64,000 bases of DNA from Zarea fungicola (Eukaryota; Ascomycota; Sordariomycetes; Hypocreales; Cordycipitaceae): positions 215,175-279,174 of the forward strand of contig FWCC01000298.1 of NCBI GenBank assembly GCA_900169235.1, written 5' to 3'. Positions 43,274 to 54,717 of this stretch are shown piece by piece. Every line of letters starts with the position of its first letter. Within the stretch, counting starts at the first letter, position 1. The notes beneath the pieces were generated by a model, which was given only the letters and a program-made list of their open reading frames with translations, did no database searches and was not told the origin of the DNA. The position numbers and the translations under genes are program-made.

Positions 43274-44320
43274 ATGTCTGCGCCGCTGCGCAAGAAGACG
43301 GTGTTTATTACTGGGTTCGTCTCAGTGCAATAGCCTTTAAGGAACGCATACTGACTTGAAAAACCTCTAGCTGCACGCCTGGCGGCATTGGCCATGCACT
43401 GTGCCTTGCTTTTCATGAACAAGGGCTTTGCGTCATTGCCACCGCGCGTCGTCCAGAGACTATGGATGACTTGTGTCAGCTGGGGATAATTACGCTTGCG
43501 CTTGACGTCACAAAAGAAGAGAGTATCGCAGCGTGCAAGAAAGAGGTACACCAATTGACAGGTGGTGAACTTGATATTTTGGTCAACAATGCGTGAGTGT
43601 ATACCAATGGACATGAGACAACAAAGAAGGAAACATATTGAAGAAAACCGCCGAGGCACAACGTAGCTAACGTACTACAGTGGCCTCCCACATACAATTC
43701 CGGCAACGGATATCGATCTCCAAGATGTTCTGTTAACCTTTGAGACGAATGTTTTTGGGGTAATGGCCATGGTTCAGGCTTTTGTGCCGCTGCTCATACC
43801 TGCACGCGGACTCATCATCATGATGAGCAGTGTTGCTTCCGTCTCTCCTTACGTCTTTGGCTCCGTATTTTGCGCCACGAAAGGCGCCATTAACTCATAC
43901 AGCCGCACCCTCCGTCAAGAGTTGCGTCCATTTGGTGTTCGCGTCATGGTTTGTATGGCGGGGACGATTAAGACCAGTATCCCGAAGCGCAGTCGCGAGC
44001 TGCTGCCACACTCCATATACCAGCAAGCAAAAGAATTGTTTGAGAGAAAGCTGCGGTATTCGAAAGGCACAGCAAACATGACTGCAGAGGAATTCTCGCG
44101 TCAATTAGTCAGAGAGGCACTCAAGGGTGAGGGGTGGCTCGGAGGCTGGATTAAGAGAACGCCGGACTGGTATTGGTCAGGCGGCTCTGCATGGCCCATT
44201 TGGGCAGTGCGACGAATTTTTGGAGAGTGGTTGCTCGATACTATTGCGTACCGAAAATTTGGGCTACCAGAGCTCGAAGCCGCCGTGGCGACAGCAGGGT
44301 CCAAGTCCAAGACCTCTTGA
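43274..44320 (+). CDS. Ayr1-like short-chain dehydrogenase with Tyr to Phe change
   Basis: Three exons (43274-43314, 43371-43592, 43681-44320; introns 56 and 88 bp) encode 300 residues. It is a classical SDR close to fungal NADPH-dependent 1-acyldihydroxyacetone-phosphate reductases (Ayr1). The cofactor motif TGCTPGGIG is at residues 13-21, with ATARR after strand 2, LDV, and NNAGLPH. The catalytic serine region IIMMSSVAS is present. The catalytic tyrosine is not: the motif reads S-V-F151-C-A-T-K155, so Phe replaces Tyr. The C terminus (WIKRTPDWYWSGGSAWPIWAVRRIFGEWLLD) is amphipathic and may hold the protein on the ER or lipid droplets, as for Ayr1. With intact cofactor motifs but no proton donor, normal reductase activity is doubtful. 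All junctions restore conserved sequence, including the first, which splits the glycine motif. Confidence 0.88.
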
Positions 44321-44857
44321 ATGCCGACACAAAAGATGATATGGGTTGACATACTGAGCCTAGATACAAAATCAGACAAGTTCATTATAAAAGAATTCCC
44401 AGATACAACACATTTAGTTCAAAATATATTATAGGTGATATTATTCGAAAGCTCCGGAAATCAGGCCGCGGGTATTAACCTGTGACTGCTATATTGTAGT
44501 TACCTCAATATATAAAATTGTAGACCTTATTCTTAAACTTGTCAGGAGCTTGTATTTTATCTTGTGGTTTTATTAAAGGTATCTATGATAGAGCTACGGG
44601 CAGCTGCATGGCAAACTACGAAATACGCAGCATGATTAGCATTCAAGTACTACAGCTTAGAAGCATTGAAATAAGGGAGCCCCATGCACCTTCTCCCCTA
44701 AAATTAAATCAACATAAAGCTAAAACTGCAAAGTGACTCGGTTCTAGAGCATGTTTCAGTCCCACATGGAATGGCATGAGACAGTGGCCGATGTCCAGAA
44801 CTTCCCTGTCAAACTGGCGGGCATGTTCATCAGGGCTTTCGTCTGCCTGTAGCAGGG

Positions 44858-45005
44858 TGGGGTATTCGTCTCCCATATCTGATCAGTGATTTCAGCACAA
44901 AAGACCTCTTCTATACCTACAATTTCCCCTATGACAACCTGGTGGAGGGTTTCAGCAGTCTTATTGAGTATAATTATGGGATATTCTTCTCCCATTTCTT
45001 AATCA
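44858..45005. repeat. Imperfect direct repeat of about 27 bp
   Basis: Two copies of a sequence of the form GGG-TATTC-TCTCCCAT-TCT-ATCA, at about 44858-44884 and 44978-45005, about 120 bp apart. They differ at several positions. It may be a remnant of a tandem duplication or of a decayed element. Confidence 0.5.
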
Positions 45006-46006
45006 AATTTTCTGGCTGGCTTGCTTAAATGTGCCGACTTCGAGCAAAGAGAAAGCCCCCGTCACTTCCCTCACAAGTTCGAGACGGAGCGGCTGACGCC
45101 ACTGTCATGAACAATGGAGCTTCCAAGCTTGACAAAAGCCACGCGTTTTTGGAGCAACATCTGCTTTAAGTCACAGTGCTAATTCCAAACCGGTATGACT
45201 CCGTACCGATTAGAGAAACCCAGGATCCAAATACCAACAGCCCCGCCCCCAGACCTCGCCAAGCCCCACGCCGTCAGCCAAAAATCTCGGCAGCGCGCAC
45301 GGCAGTAATTTGGTGCGGGGATCGGAATTATGTAGAGCACCTCGTCCCTTTATTATAGTGGATAGAATGGAGATAACCGGAATGCGGGCGCATGGGCGTT
45401 TTCTGTCCATCGGGTTATCCGAACGAAGGTCTCGCCTTTTGCACCTGCCAGGTAATGTAGTGCTCCTGACGTGGCGAACAGTTCAAGATCAAGAGTCAGA
45501 TTGACGCAGAACTGCTGGCTGGTTTCTTATTTGAGTCCCTTATTAAACCTACCAGCGGCATACCAACCACGCCCCATCATGAGCTTGATCGTGTCGCGTT
45601 CAACAGCGAAGAACGCTGCAATAATAAACGACCGGTCTTCTAGACTATATGAGCCATAGTACGGCGAATTAGATAGTTTTATATGTAAAACGCCGAAGAC
45701 GCTACCAATTGACCGACCTAACTGCCGGGTTGTTTTCCGTTGGTCGACTTGCTGAAAAATTACTGCTTGTAGACTCACACCAAAACGGCAACCCCGCAAA
45801 TCCCGAGCCTTTGACCATCCCGCAGAATTATTAATTAGACTAACAAGAACAGTTCTAGGGTTGGAAAAATAATAAGCGCAGATTATTATGAGTCGAACAT
45901 TTTTGCGGGGCATCATCTTCTTGTAGAATAGGACTTGTCGTCTGTGCATAGAAACAAGCCCATTTTGTGACAGAGCGGGGCGTTAAATCTATAGAAAAGA
46001 TCCGTC

Positions 46007-46014
46007 TATAAGTA
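46007..46014 (+). promoter_or_regulatory. TATA-like box of aldehyde dehydrogenase gene
   Basis: TATAAGTA, 158 bp before the ATG at 46165. There is no other ATG between about 46040 and 46165, so it could place the transcript start. Sequence and position are the only support. Confidence 0.35.
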
Positions 46015-46164
46015 CTCCGTAGAGCACAGAGTTTCGCCATCCTTGGGTAAGTTTAAAGCAGCCAACTCATTGCAGCTAGATCAACCCCCACGCCTGTCTG
46101 TCCGGGTTGGAGATTGATACACAACCAATTCCCAAAACAAAGACACCAGCCACCAGCCACAACT

Positions 46165-47679
46165 ATGACGACAACAAACCTGCCCCTCGTGATTGGCGGC
46201 AAGGACGTCCAAACTACAGAGACATTTGACGTCGTGAGCCCAGCGACTGGAAATCTGCTGTTTAAAACGTCCAGTGCTGGCGTCGCCGAGGCTGTGGCCG
46301 CCGTCGAGGCAGCCGCCGCAGCGTTTCCGGCTTGGAGCGGTACTCACGTGCATGAGCGCCGCGACATCCTTCTCAAGGCCAATCATATTCTCCAGGCACG
46401 CAGCGAAGAGATTAAAACGACCATGAAGGAGGAAACGGGCAGTGAAGCCGCCTGGGCCGACTTAAACGTCAGCCTGGCGGAGGGGCAGCTGGCCTATGCT
46501 GCGTCCCTTCTCGCCAGCCTCGAAGGCCGCATGCCCCCAGTGGGCGATCCAAATCGCCAGGCCATGCTTGTGCGAGAACCTTACGGTGTTGTACTATCCA
46601 TTGTTCCTTGGTATGTCATGTCTCTTAAACGGCAAACATAATTTCGTGGCGTGGAACATGTGGTGTAACCCAACTAATACGTCGCTTTTCGTCTTTGCAG
46701 GAACGCACCTCTCCCGCTTGGATTCCGTGCCATTGTCTGGGCCCTGGCTGCTGGCAACACCATCGTCTTCAAGGGCTCCGAGCTGAGCCCCAAGACCTTG
46801 TGGACCGTCTGCTCAATCCTTTGGGAGGCGGGCGTACCTCCCGGTGCCCTCAACTTCATCACCAGCGCCCCCGCCAACGCGGCCGCGGTGACCAACGCCA
46901 TCATCGCGCACCCCAAGGTTCGAAAGATCAACTTTACCGGCAGCACCGCTGTCGGTCGCATCATTGCCAGGACGGCCGGCGAGAACCTCAAGCCGGTGCT
47001 CCTCGAGCTTGGCGGGAAAGCGCCCTCCATTGTCCTCGAGGACGCCGACCTCGCCGTCGCGGCGGAGCAGTGCGTTGTCGGCGCGTTCAGGAACGCGGGG
47101 CAGATTTGCATGAGCACGGAGCGCATCCTCGTGCACGAGAGCATCAAGGACGCCTTTGCCAAGGAGATTGCAGAAACGGCCAAGGCCATGTATGGCCAGC
47201 CGGGCCAGGAGGCACCTGTCCTTATTGTCGAGGCGGCGGTCACCAAGAACAAGGCCCTCGTAGACGACGCCGTGAGCAAGGGCGCGCAGGTGCTGTACGG
47301 CGATGTGGCGGCGACAGAGAATAGCAAGACGCGGATGCGTCCGATTATCATCTCGGATGTCAAGCCGGATATGAAGGTGTACAAGACGGAGTCGTTTGGG
47401 CCGACAGTATCCATCATTGGCTTCAAGACAGACGAGGAGGCGCTCACCGTCGCGAATGACACCGAGTACGGCCTGTCATCGGCCGTCTTCAGCAAGGACT
47501 TGCGTAGGGCACTGGCCGTGGCCAAGAGGATTGAGACTGGCGCGGTGCACATCAACTCCATGACGATTCATGACGAGGGTTCACTACCGCATGGTGGTGC
47601 AAAGGATAGCGGCTACGGTCGATTCGGAGGAGGGTTCGATGAGTGGACACGCTCAAAGATCATCACATTTGACGCTTAA
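46165..47679 (+). CDS. NAD(P)-dependent aldehyde dehydrogenase (salicylaldehyde/vanillin type)
   Basis: Two exons (46165-46610 and 46701-47679, intron 90 bp) encode 474 residues, the usual ALDH length. The junction rebuilds IVPWNAPLPLGFRAIVWALAAGN, a conserved segment. Cofactor-binding FTGSTAVGR, the general base E251 in LELGGKAP and the nucleophile C285 in NAGQICMSTERI are all present, as is the late ESFGPTVSI motif. The sequence looks closest to microbial salicylaldehyde or vanillin dehydrogenases, which oxidise aromatic aldehydes to acids; exact substrate preference is inferred. No signal peptide or peroxisomal tail is seen (it ends TFDA), so it is probably cytosolic. A canonical AATAAA lies at 47690, just after the stop. 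Coding GC is much higher than in the 5' spacer. Confidence 0.93.
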
Positions 47680-48029
47680 GTTGACTTGAAATAAACGGAA
47701 GATAGCGGGAAATTCCGCACGTGGTGGTCATCATGAACGAATACTCCCCGATCATCACGTGCTGGAATATGTAATGAAAATCACGATAATATACAATAAT
47801 TTTGCAACATAGGTGTCGCTTGCATTACCGATGTAAACAGTCCAGAAGTATAAAAACTGCGAGAGAACTTCCCATCTTCCTTTGCTGGAATATGATATTG
47901 GTATCGCTGGCTACTTCTAAGCTTTTAGTTTATTTAACGTGCTTTCCGTCTTCCCCTGAGTATTGATAGCATCCCGTGCGCCCCCTGGTATACAGTCCCA
48001 AACGTATCCCTCTATCAAAACGCCTATAA
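47680..48029. other. Convergent spacer, aldehyde dehydrogenase to BRCT gene
   Basis: AT-rich 350 bp with the poly(A) signal AATAAA (47690-47695) of the dehydrogenase and the 3' end of the minus-strand BRCT gene. Nothing else is seen. Confidence 0.5.
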
Positions 48030-51000
48030 TCAAAACACCTCCTCTTCTGGTTCGACAATGCGGCCTAGTATAAGACTCTGGATAATCAATTCATCATATA
48101 AAACTCGTACATTTCCCTGTGCTGCCGTATCCGCAGCGGTCGCCTTCTTTTTTCGTTTCGTTTGTGCCATTGTGGACGGTCTCAGGACGGCCGCAGCCGT
48201 GCCACTCGACTTGTCAATATATAGCCAGTGGAATGGATTTTTGTTCTTGGCATGTTCAGCGAGAGCTACACGACCCTGCTCAGCTGTTGCCACGCGTGTG
48301 ATAGTCGGCCCCAACGCCTGACATAAGAATATGTATGGCTGATTCGCCTCGCTCCGTGCCTTCTTAGTATCCAAGATTACAAGCACATTCTGGTCGCAAA
48401 GAAGCCGCTGTCTCTGTTCAATAATATCGGGTAGATTTGCCGCATCAGACTGATATGGCTGTAGGCACCGGGATCGTATGGCATTGCCTAGGACTGCAGA
48501 CACGCCAGCGCAAAGCAGATAGGGCTGCCAGTCAATCAGTGCGCCTTTGTTGAGGCACGCCGTGATCCACTGGTGTGCGAGACACGGCAGCCCCAAAGCC
48601 AATGCTTGCATATACTTGGCTTTCCTGGAATGCCCATCTGCAATCAACGCAGCGAACCCACTATCCAGTCCTCGCTGGGACAAGACCAATTCTGAGCTGT
48701 GTTCGGGCACACCGTCGGTGGAGGCCAGCGATGAAGTGGACTGAAATAGTTCCTGGAAGCCATCCTCGAGGACCATGCCACCCGCATGCACAATTCGGCT
48801 CTCAAGCTTCCCACGGGTTTGCTGCTTTCCATGTTCAGAAGCTACGGTAATAGCGAACACCATTCCGTCAAATAAGTGTCGCTCTTCACGGTACACCGGG
48901 TCAATGCTCTGACCCATGCTTACAATAGATGTCATGGCCGCCCCATTCTCGGATGGGGTTCCCGGTTGGCCAGAGGACTGCGGCTCATTAATGAGCCTCT
49001 TCGAGGCTCGTACACTCCGCGAAGAGAGCGAGGGTGGCAGTATGGCAGCTTCCTTGTCAGTTACCCGCCTACGCAGACTTCTGCTCGGTGTGGGGGATTG
49101 CTTCGGCTCTACGTCTCTAGTGTTGGACGCCGCGGATTCCTTGGTTGCTGGCGTAGTCTTTGACGACGGGTTCGGCGTACGCGACAAGGCACTGAGAGTA
49201 GACGCTGTGGTCAGGACCTCCTCGCCGCTGAGCTGTATTGGCGTGCGGGGAGTTTGTTTCTTGGCTCGTGAACGCGTGGCCATTGGTGTTTTCTCTGCCG
49301 TCGAGTCATCAACAACGTCTTCGGATCTTGCTTCATTTGTACTTTGAAGCCTCGAGGAATGAAGAGCTTTCGGTGTGGTGTGGGAGTTGGACGAATCCAG
49401 AATTAGATTTCTGCGACCTCTTCTCGCATTTCGTCCATATGTTTGTCTTCGATTATTAAATGGGGGTAGCGATGAGGGCTCACCGCTACTAACTGCTGAC
49501 TGCTCCCGGTGTAAGAGCGGCAGATCTGGCTCAGATGCCGGTGTCACTGCCCTGTTTTCTTCGTCTGCAGGTGTCAGTTGCATTGGACTCGTAGCAGGAA
49601 TCATATCATATTCTGTCAGATCAGCAACGCCCTGGTGTTGGCCGCCAGTATCTTCAGTTTCATCTGGTATTTCTTTAGTAGCTTCGTTGTCTTCGCCTGG
49701 CGTCGCTTTTGTTGATTCCAACGACGGCGGATGAGGTTCCACTGTGGCAGCAGAGGCATGATCTTTGGTAGAGACCTGTGCAACCTTTGGCGGAATGAGT
49801 TCAGCAGGCTGGCTATGGTTATCCAGCCGGCGTCTTTTTCCACTGTAACCTTCAAGATCACCAGCTTTGCTTGGGCGTGCAAAAGTAATTCGTTCGAGCT
49901 CCTCACCTGCCCTGGCTCGTTTTCGTTCGATTCGTCGGCGTCTTTCTAGCTGCTCAACGGCATCATGCGCATCGCCGTCGAATGAGAGTGTCACATCCAC
50001 CGAATCGCCACTCGTTTTGCGGGCTTGCGATTGATGCATGGGCTCATAGTGTGCCAGCGGCTGTCGTTCACTCGATCGTGGACGTGTCGGAGACTCCGGA
50101 ATTCTATCCTCCTTGGATACTCGGCTTATTGTTGGTGTCTCTTCGGCGATTACACTCATACGTGGTCCTTTTATGACCGTCGCCGGCACCTCGTGCAAGC
50201 GCTGTGGGCTCGAGGATCGGATGTCGGTTGGGGAGGATACATTTGCGCGATTCTTCAAAGGCGAGGTCTCTGCGAAGCCAGGCGATATAGAATGGTAGGC
50301 ATGGGGCGATGGTCGCGACGATGTTGGACTGTTCTTAACAGCCGAAGTCAGAAGTTGAGTCTGCCCAAAGAGTTGCGTGCCTCCGAACGGCGCAGGGGCG
50401 CCACCTGCTGGTGCGGCACCGCCCATGAGCGCAAACGGGTTCTTCGGCAACGCAGGTGTCTCGGGCGGCCGCAGGTTGCCAGTTTTATACGGCGTCTCGA
50501 CATATGTCGAGTTTTGCTGCGTATCGTCTGGGAGCCTCCACCCGCCGCGCGCGTTTTCAAAGCCACCATCCTCGGATACTTGGGAGGACTGCCGCGGGAA
50601 GTCGGTTAAGCTGCCAAAGTTGACCGCGCCGGTATCATCTTCGTGTAACGTTCGGCCTTCTAGATTCGAGGCTTGTGTATCTCCAATGCCCCCGCCTTGC
50701 TCGTTCGATCCCATCTCGTATCCCTTATCATAGTCGCGGCCGTCATTGACTTGCGTTGGCGTCTGCTGGGAGGTATCCTTTCTCGCGGCTGCCGACTGCA
50801 GCGATGTGTGCGCTGATGGCACATCATCGTCGACGTCACCTATTGCGGGCACAGGGGGTTGTAAAAACGTGTCCGGCAGAAGTGTGTCAGGCAATTGAGT
50901 TTCTAGGGCATTATCGCGATGTTCCTGCTCGTGCATTAGATTGTTTGCGCCTCTCTCGGCCGGTTCTTGTTTGATGGTCCTTGACACCGATGTGGGCGGA

Positions 51001-51582
51001 GGAGGCGCAGGAATCGTAAACGATCTCTGATTCAGTGGTTAGATTTATGACGGCTCCGAAACGTTCTCCAAGATTCGAGATTGGCCATACTTGGGTAAGG
51101 TAGCCGCCTGTGGTCAACGACAAAAATGCGGGAGTTTGAGACTGGTTCTCGTGACGGTAATGTTTGTGGAGCGACAGCTTGGAGCGTCTGGATTCGCCGT
51201 CGCCCTTGCTATCGGCACATGTCAGAGGTAAATGCTGGACTGGAGAGCTCGCAATCTGCAGGGTTGGCGAGTTGATATGGTCAGCCTTGACTGTTTGTCG
51301 CGCGATGGCGTTTTTGGAGGCAAGGATTCCGCTGCATAATTTTGCAGGTGGTTTGCTGGGGAGCTGAACTGCCTCTGGGCGGTTCGCAGGGGCCCTGTAG
51401 GCGGCCTGCAGATCGCCCGTAGCCCACCGTGCGCGACGCACTTCAGCGCGTTCACTTACTGAGGGGACACCTAACTCAGCTCTCAGCGCGTCCAGAATCA
51501 GCTGGCTGTCCTGAGACTCTTCCTTGGTGCCGTATAGCTGCGCGACCTCTGGTATCGATTGCGACGCCGCCATTATATGCAT
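48030..51582 (-). CDS. Rad9/Crb2-like BRCT DNA-damage checkpoint mediator
   Basis: Minus-strand gene of two exons (51582-51091 and 51026-48030; intron 64 bp) for 1162 residues from the first ATG; a second ATG three codons in has a better context. The junction is in phase and gives GGYLTQRSFTIPAP. The long middle is disordered and rich in Ser/Pro/Thr with many SQ and TQ dipeptides (SQQTPTQ, TQLFGQTQ), typical of targets of the ATM/ATR kinases. BRCT-type sequence occupies about residues 875-1000 (LFDGMVFAITV, GGMVLEDGF, ALALGLPCLAHQWI) with a second, more divergent unit about 1045-1130. This layout matches fungal Rad9/Crb2 (53BP1-like) adaptors that carry the damage signal to the Rad53/Cds1 or Chk1 kinases. 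A Tudor domain, expected before the BRCTs, is not obvious by eye. RSRAKKQ and similar basic patches suit nuclear import. Confidence 0.82.
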
Positions 51583-53642
51583 ATTATTGAAACCATGGTA
51601 TTTGTAAAATTGTGCACACTAGAAAACTTCTCCGTCTTTAACCCAAAGAAAGCGCCCGTCGTTCGTGCTGCCCTCTGGCTCTGAATCGGTGGGTTCCTGG
51701 TGGAACACGCGCCACGCCGCCGCGCGCCACGCTACAGAACCAATTTACACGTTATCACGTGCCAACTTCTGTACGAACTGCCTGAACTGAGGAATGTTGT
51801 TCCAAAATAAAATAAAGAAAAGAAATGTCGAAAGTGATGGATACATGAGGGCAAGAGAGTAGTGTTGAAAGACTAGCCTTGGCACAATCGCACGGTTGCT
51901 GATGTGCGTAAATAGATAGATACTCACTTACATGCTCCGTACTGCTTCCTACTGCCAGTGTGAACTCACCTATTATTTATTTACTTTCTTATCAGTAGCG
52001 TGAAAGGCAGAAGCACGAAATAATTGTATATCGCTTGTAAATTTTTCGAGGGTATTGGCAGCATTCAGCCCTTGTGGAAGACTACAGTTAATAAACTTTC
52101 ACTAGCAATTGCTGCCTGCATGAGGCGCATCAGAGAAGTAGGCATGTTTACAATACTGCGCTTAAGTGGAAACTAGGCACAATGGATCGTCTTAGAAGTG
52201 CCTAGTCCAGGGCTTTATAGAAAGCAAAACCTATCTCGTCCAAATCCCCGCTGACGTGTAAGTGGCAGACATGGACCCTAACAGTCACATATCCACAATG
52301 ATCAATGGCTTCGTAATGCAACTGGGTCACGCTTCTATAATAGTAAGGAAATGGGCGAGTTGTCACTTTGGCCCTCGTCAGCAACTCATTTCAGTTTGCC
52401 ATGCAGAGCGTGGTCAACCCATTTACAAGTGAGGGAGCGTTTCAAGGTCGGAGAATTGGTCTCACCGCCGACAAACTTCCGACGGCATTCAGTTTCAGTC
52501 TAAAACCTACCCCGGGTAGAATATTGTTGGAAAGTCTACTGATGCAACTACGTTAATACAGAATACGTTGTGACCGATTTACGCAATTGATGCTGATATA
52601 GGTGTACCTAACCAGGACCTGGTATTTCACGAAGGCTGCAGGACCGCCACTTCGGGAGCTACGCTGGGCTTACGGGACTGTCGCGCAAGATCATGACTTG
52701 GCAATAAAGCCCGAGAAGAGCATCTCGGTAATTACATGCCATACAAATACTGTGTATAAAGTATGATAGGAAGGGTTTTTCTTTCATCCATAGTGATTTC
52801 CCTTGGACTGGAAATATAAGTTACGGCTGTCTTCTCTGCACCCTCAGTGGCCATAAACAAACGAAGACTCTTCAGTTATGAATATGAGAAAACTCAGACT
52901 CTCAGTTATCGACTACTTACCTGAATTACACTGAAGCAAAAGCAAAATTACAGGCAATGGCTTGCGACCTTCTCGAATAGGCAGGTGCTTTCTCCGCCCA
53001 AAACCCAGAGAGGCCACTCAGTCATCTCCGATGCCGATCTCACCCCCAAAAGTTAGCCCTATAGCCATTTACTCGTCTGGAGCCAACGGCACGCGTCGAA
53101 CGGGCCGAGAAACGTCCTTGCTTCGCCGAATTTACGGGGTCCTGTCACTTTTTGTAGCGGGAGTTTTGTGCTGGTGAAGGGGGAAAGGATCCCGAAGAAG
53201 GAAGCTGGTTATGGATCTGCATTGACACAGCTATGATGCTATCAAAATGCCACTTTCTTTTTTACTATCGGAATTGTACGGCCGACCCATGCCAAGATTC
53301 GGCAGTAGAAAGATAAAACAGACTCGGTCACCTTGTTTGAGAGTAGATATTATATCTCCTGCCGTGCTACCCGGACAGCTTCTACATTTGTTCAAGATCT
53401 TATCCGCCTTGCACGGATTTTTCGACGTCTTCGGGAATTATCCCAATACTGACTGGTCGAGGGTGTCCTGTATTATCGCGCAATTATGAATCAAGTAAAG
53501 CAGTAGATGATGAGTGTGTTATACCAAGAGTACCACCTACATAAAGCTTGCAGCATGTCCATATGCGTCGTCACGATGCTTGCCATCTTTCCTAGTTATA
53601 CCCAACTCACACTATACCTGATATTTCCGTCCGTATAGCAAC
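51583..53642. other. Intergenic region, about 2 kb, BRCT gene to eqolisin
   Basis: No gene recognised. The left end is the BRCT gene promoter and the right end the protease promoter, with a GCCAAG motif at 53291-53296 (fits the PacC consensus GCCARG) and a TATA-like TACATAAAG near 53539. In between are short open frames only. Confidence 0.45.
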
Positions 53643-54362
53643 ATGAGGTCCACTGTCCTAGCAATCCTCGCCGCTGCTACTGCCGTCAGCGCTGATGCTC
53701 CTGCTCGCTTCTCCAGCAAGCCCCTCAGCAAGACAGTCAGGTCGCAGGTCGTCCGAGCCCGCGCCGCTGGTGACTCCAATTGGGGCGGCGCGGTCCAGGA
53801 GGGCAATGGCTGGACCTATGTAACAGGCACTGCCACCGTCCCATCCATCACCGGCCAATCTTCCGAGGCCGGTGCCGCAGGCTGGGTCGGCATCGATGGC
53901 GACAGCTGCCAAAACGCCATCCTCCAGACGGGCTTTGCCGCCTTTGGCGATGGTAGCCTCGAGGCCTGGTATGAGTGGTTCCCTGAACCTAGCTTCACCT
54001 ACGACCTCGACATCAGCGCCGGCGATCAGCTGCGCATGACTGTCTTCGCACATGACACAAACAGCGGCAACTCGACCATTGAGAACCTCACCACAGGCCA
54101 GTCTGCCTCGCACCAGTTCGAGAACATGTCGGAGAGCCTGTGTCTGACCGATGCTGAGTGGATTGTGGAGGACTTTGAGAGTGGCGGCGAGAGCGTGCCT
54201 TTTGCCAACTTTGGCGACATTGACTTTACTGACGCCGAGGCTCGTAGTCCTGATGGTACGGTTACTCCCAAAGGCTCCGAGATCCTGGAGGTAACTGTCA
54301 ACGGTCAGCCTCGCACGAGCTGCTCAGCCAGCCCCAGCGGCGTCGACTGCACGGCCATCTAA
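53643..54362 (+). CDS. G1 family (eqolisin) acid endopeptidase, secreted
   Basis: Single exon of 239 residues. A signal peptide (MRSTVLAILAAATAVSA) and a short propeptide ending near RARAAGD precede the mature domain, which opens with SNWGGAV as in other glutamic peptidases. By alignment from memory to scytalidoglutamic peptidase motifs, the catalytic dyad is Q95 in AILQTG and E176 in WIVEDF. The GIDGDSCQ, AWYEWFPE and ENLTTGQ segments are conserved as well. These enzymes digest protein at acidic pH outside the cell. The propeptide is shorter than in aspergilloglutamic peptidase, and there is no two-chain linker. AATAAA lies at 54472. A GCCAAG motif about 350 bp upstream could mediate ambient-pH (PacC) control, which is inference. 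Codon use is strongly biased to C-ending codons, a sign of high expression. Confidence 0.94.
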   Translation: MRSTVLAILAAATAVSADAPARFSSKPLSKTVRSQVVRARAAGDSNWGGAVQEGNGWTYVTGTATVPSITGQSSEAGAAGWVGIDGDSCQNAILQTGFAAFGDGSLEAWYEWFPEPSFTYDLDISAGDQLRMTVFAHDTNSGNSTIENLTTGQSASHQFENMSESLCLTDAEWIVEDFESGGESVPFANFGDIDFTDAEARSPDGTVTPKGSEILEVTVNGQPRTSCSASPSGVDCTAI

Positions 54363-54717
54363 ACATGACTGTGGTTTCAAAGTACATAAAATATGCGTAT
54401 GAATGGGTTTAGGGAGTGTTAATTAAGCAAAAAGAATGTGAATATTGAATTTTATTTGCAGATCCGTTTTGAATAAACAGTGATCGTACTGCATGGAATT
54501 TTTTTTTCCAGAAGAGTTATTATAGCCTCGATCCCGCTCCACCAAAAAAGCAAATGTCTCAGTCACCAAGATCGCCACCATCCGGCCGACGTCATGCACT
54601 GCCTCTTTTTCTTACATATAAATATTCCATCTCGCCCGTTTCACGCCTTTTACAGTCTTATTATACCAACAACTTGAATTTTCTCTTATACATTGCACGC
54701 ACTTGTATCAATTGACG
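54363..54717. other. Spacer, eqolisin to DNA glycosylase
   Basis: Holds the eqolisin 3' UTR with AATAAA at 54472-54477, a T-run at 54498, and the short promoter of the glycosylase, with ACATATAAATA near 54613-54623 as a possible TATA box about 100 bp before the ATG. Confidence 0.5.

Larger units (their letters stand above)
44321..46164. other. Intergenic region, about 1.8 kb, repeat remnants
   Basis: No intact gene. It holds an imperfect 27-bp direct repeat (44858-44884 and 44978-45005), an inverted pair GATAACC/GGTTATC (45372-45378 and 45413-45419), and a TATA-like motif at 46007. Several medium open frames exist on the minus strand, but none shows a family I recognise. The right end is the aldehyde dehydrogenase promoter. 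Confidence 0.45.

Noticed and set aside
42877..43659. Minus-strand open frame of 260 codons
   Set aside because: Its left two thirds run antisense to exons and introns of the well-supported Ayr1-like gene and the rest is spacer; no family features.
45527..45949. Minus-strand open frame of 140 codons that looks slightly protein-like
   Set aside because: No recognisable motif, no start context, and the stretch lies in repeat-bearing spacer; a translated search would decide.
46047..46075. GTAAGT...GCAG pair in the aldehyde dehydrogenase leader
   Set aside because: Only 29 bp, shorter than any plausible fungal intron.
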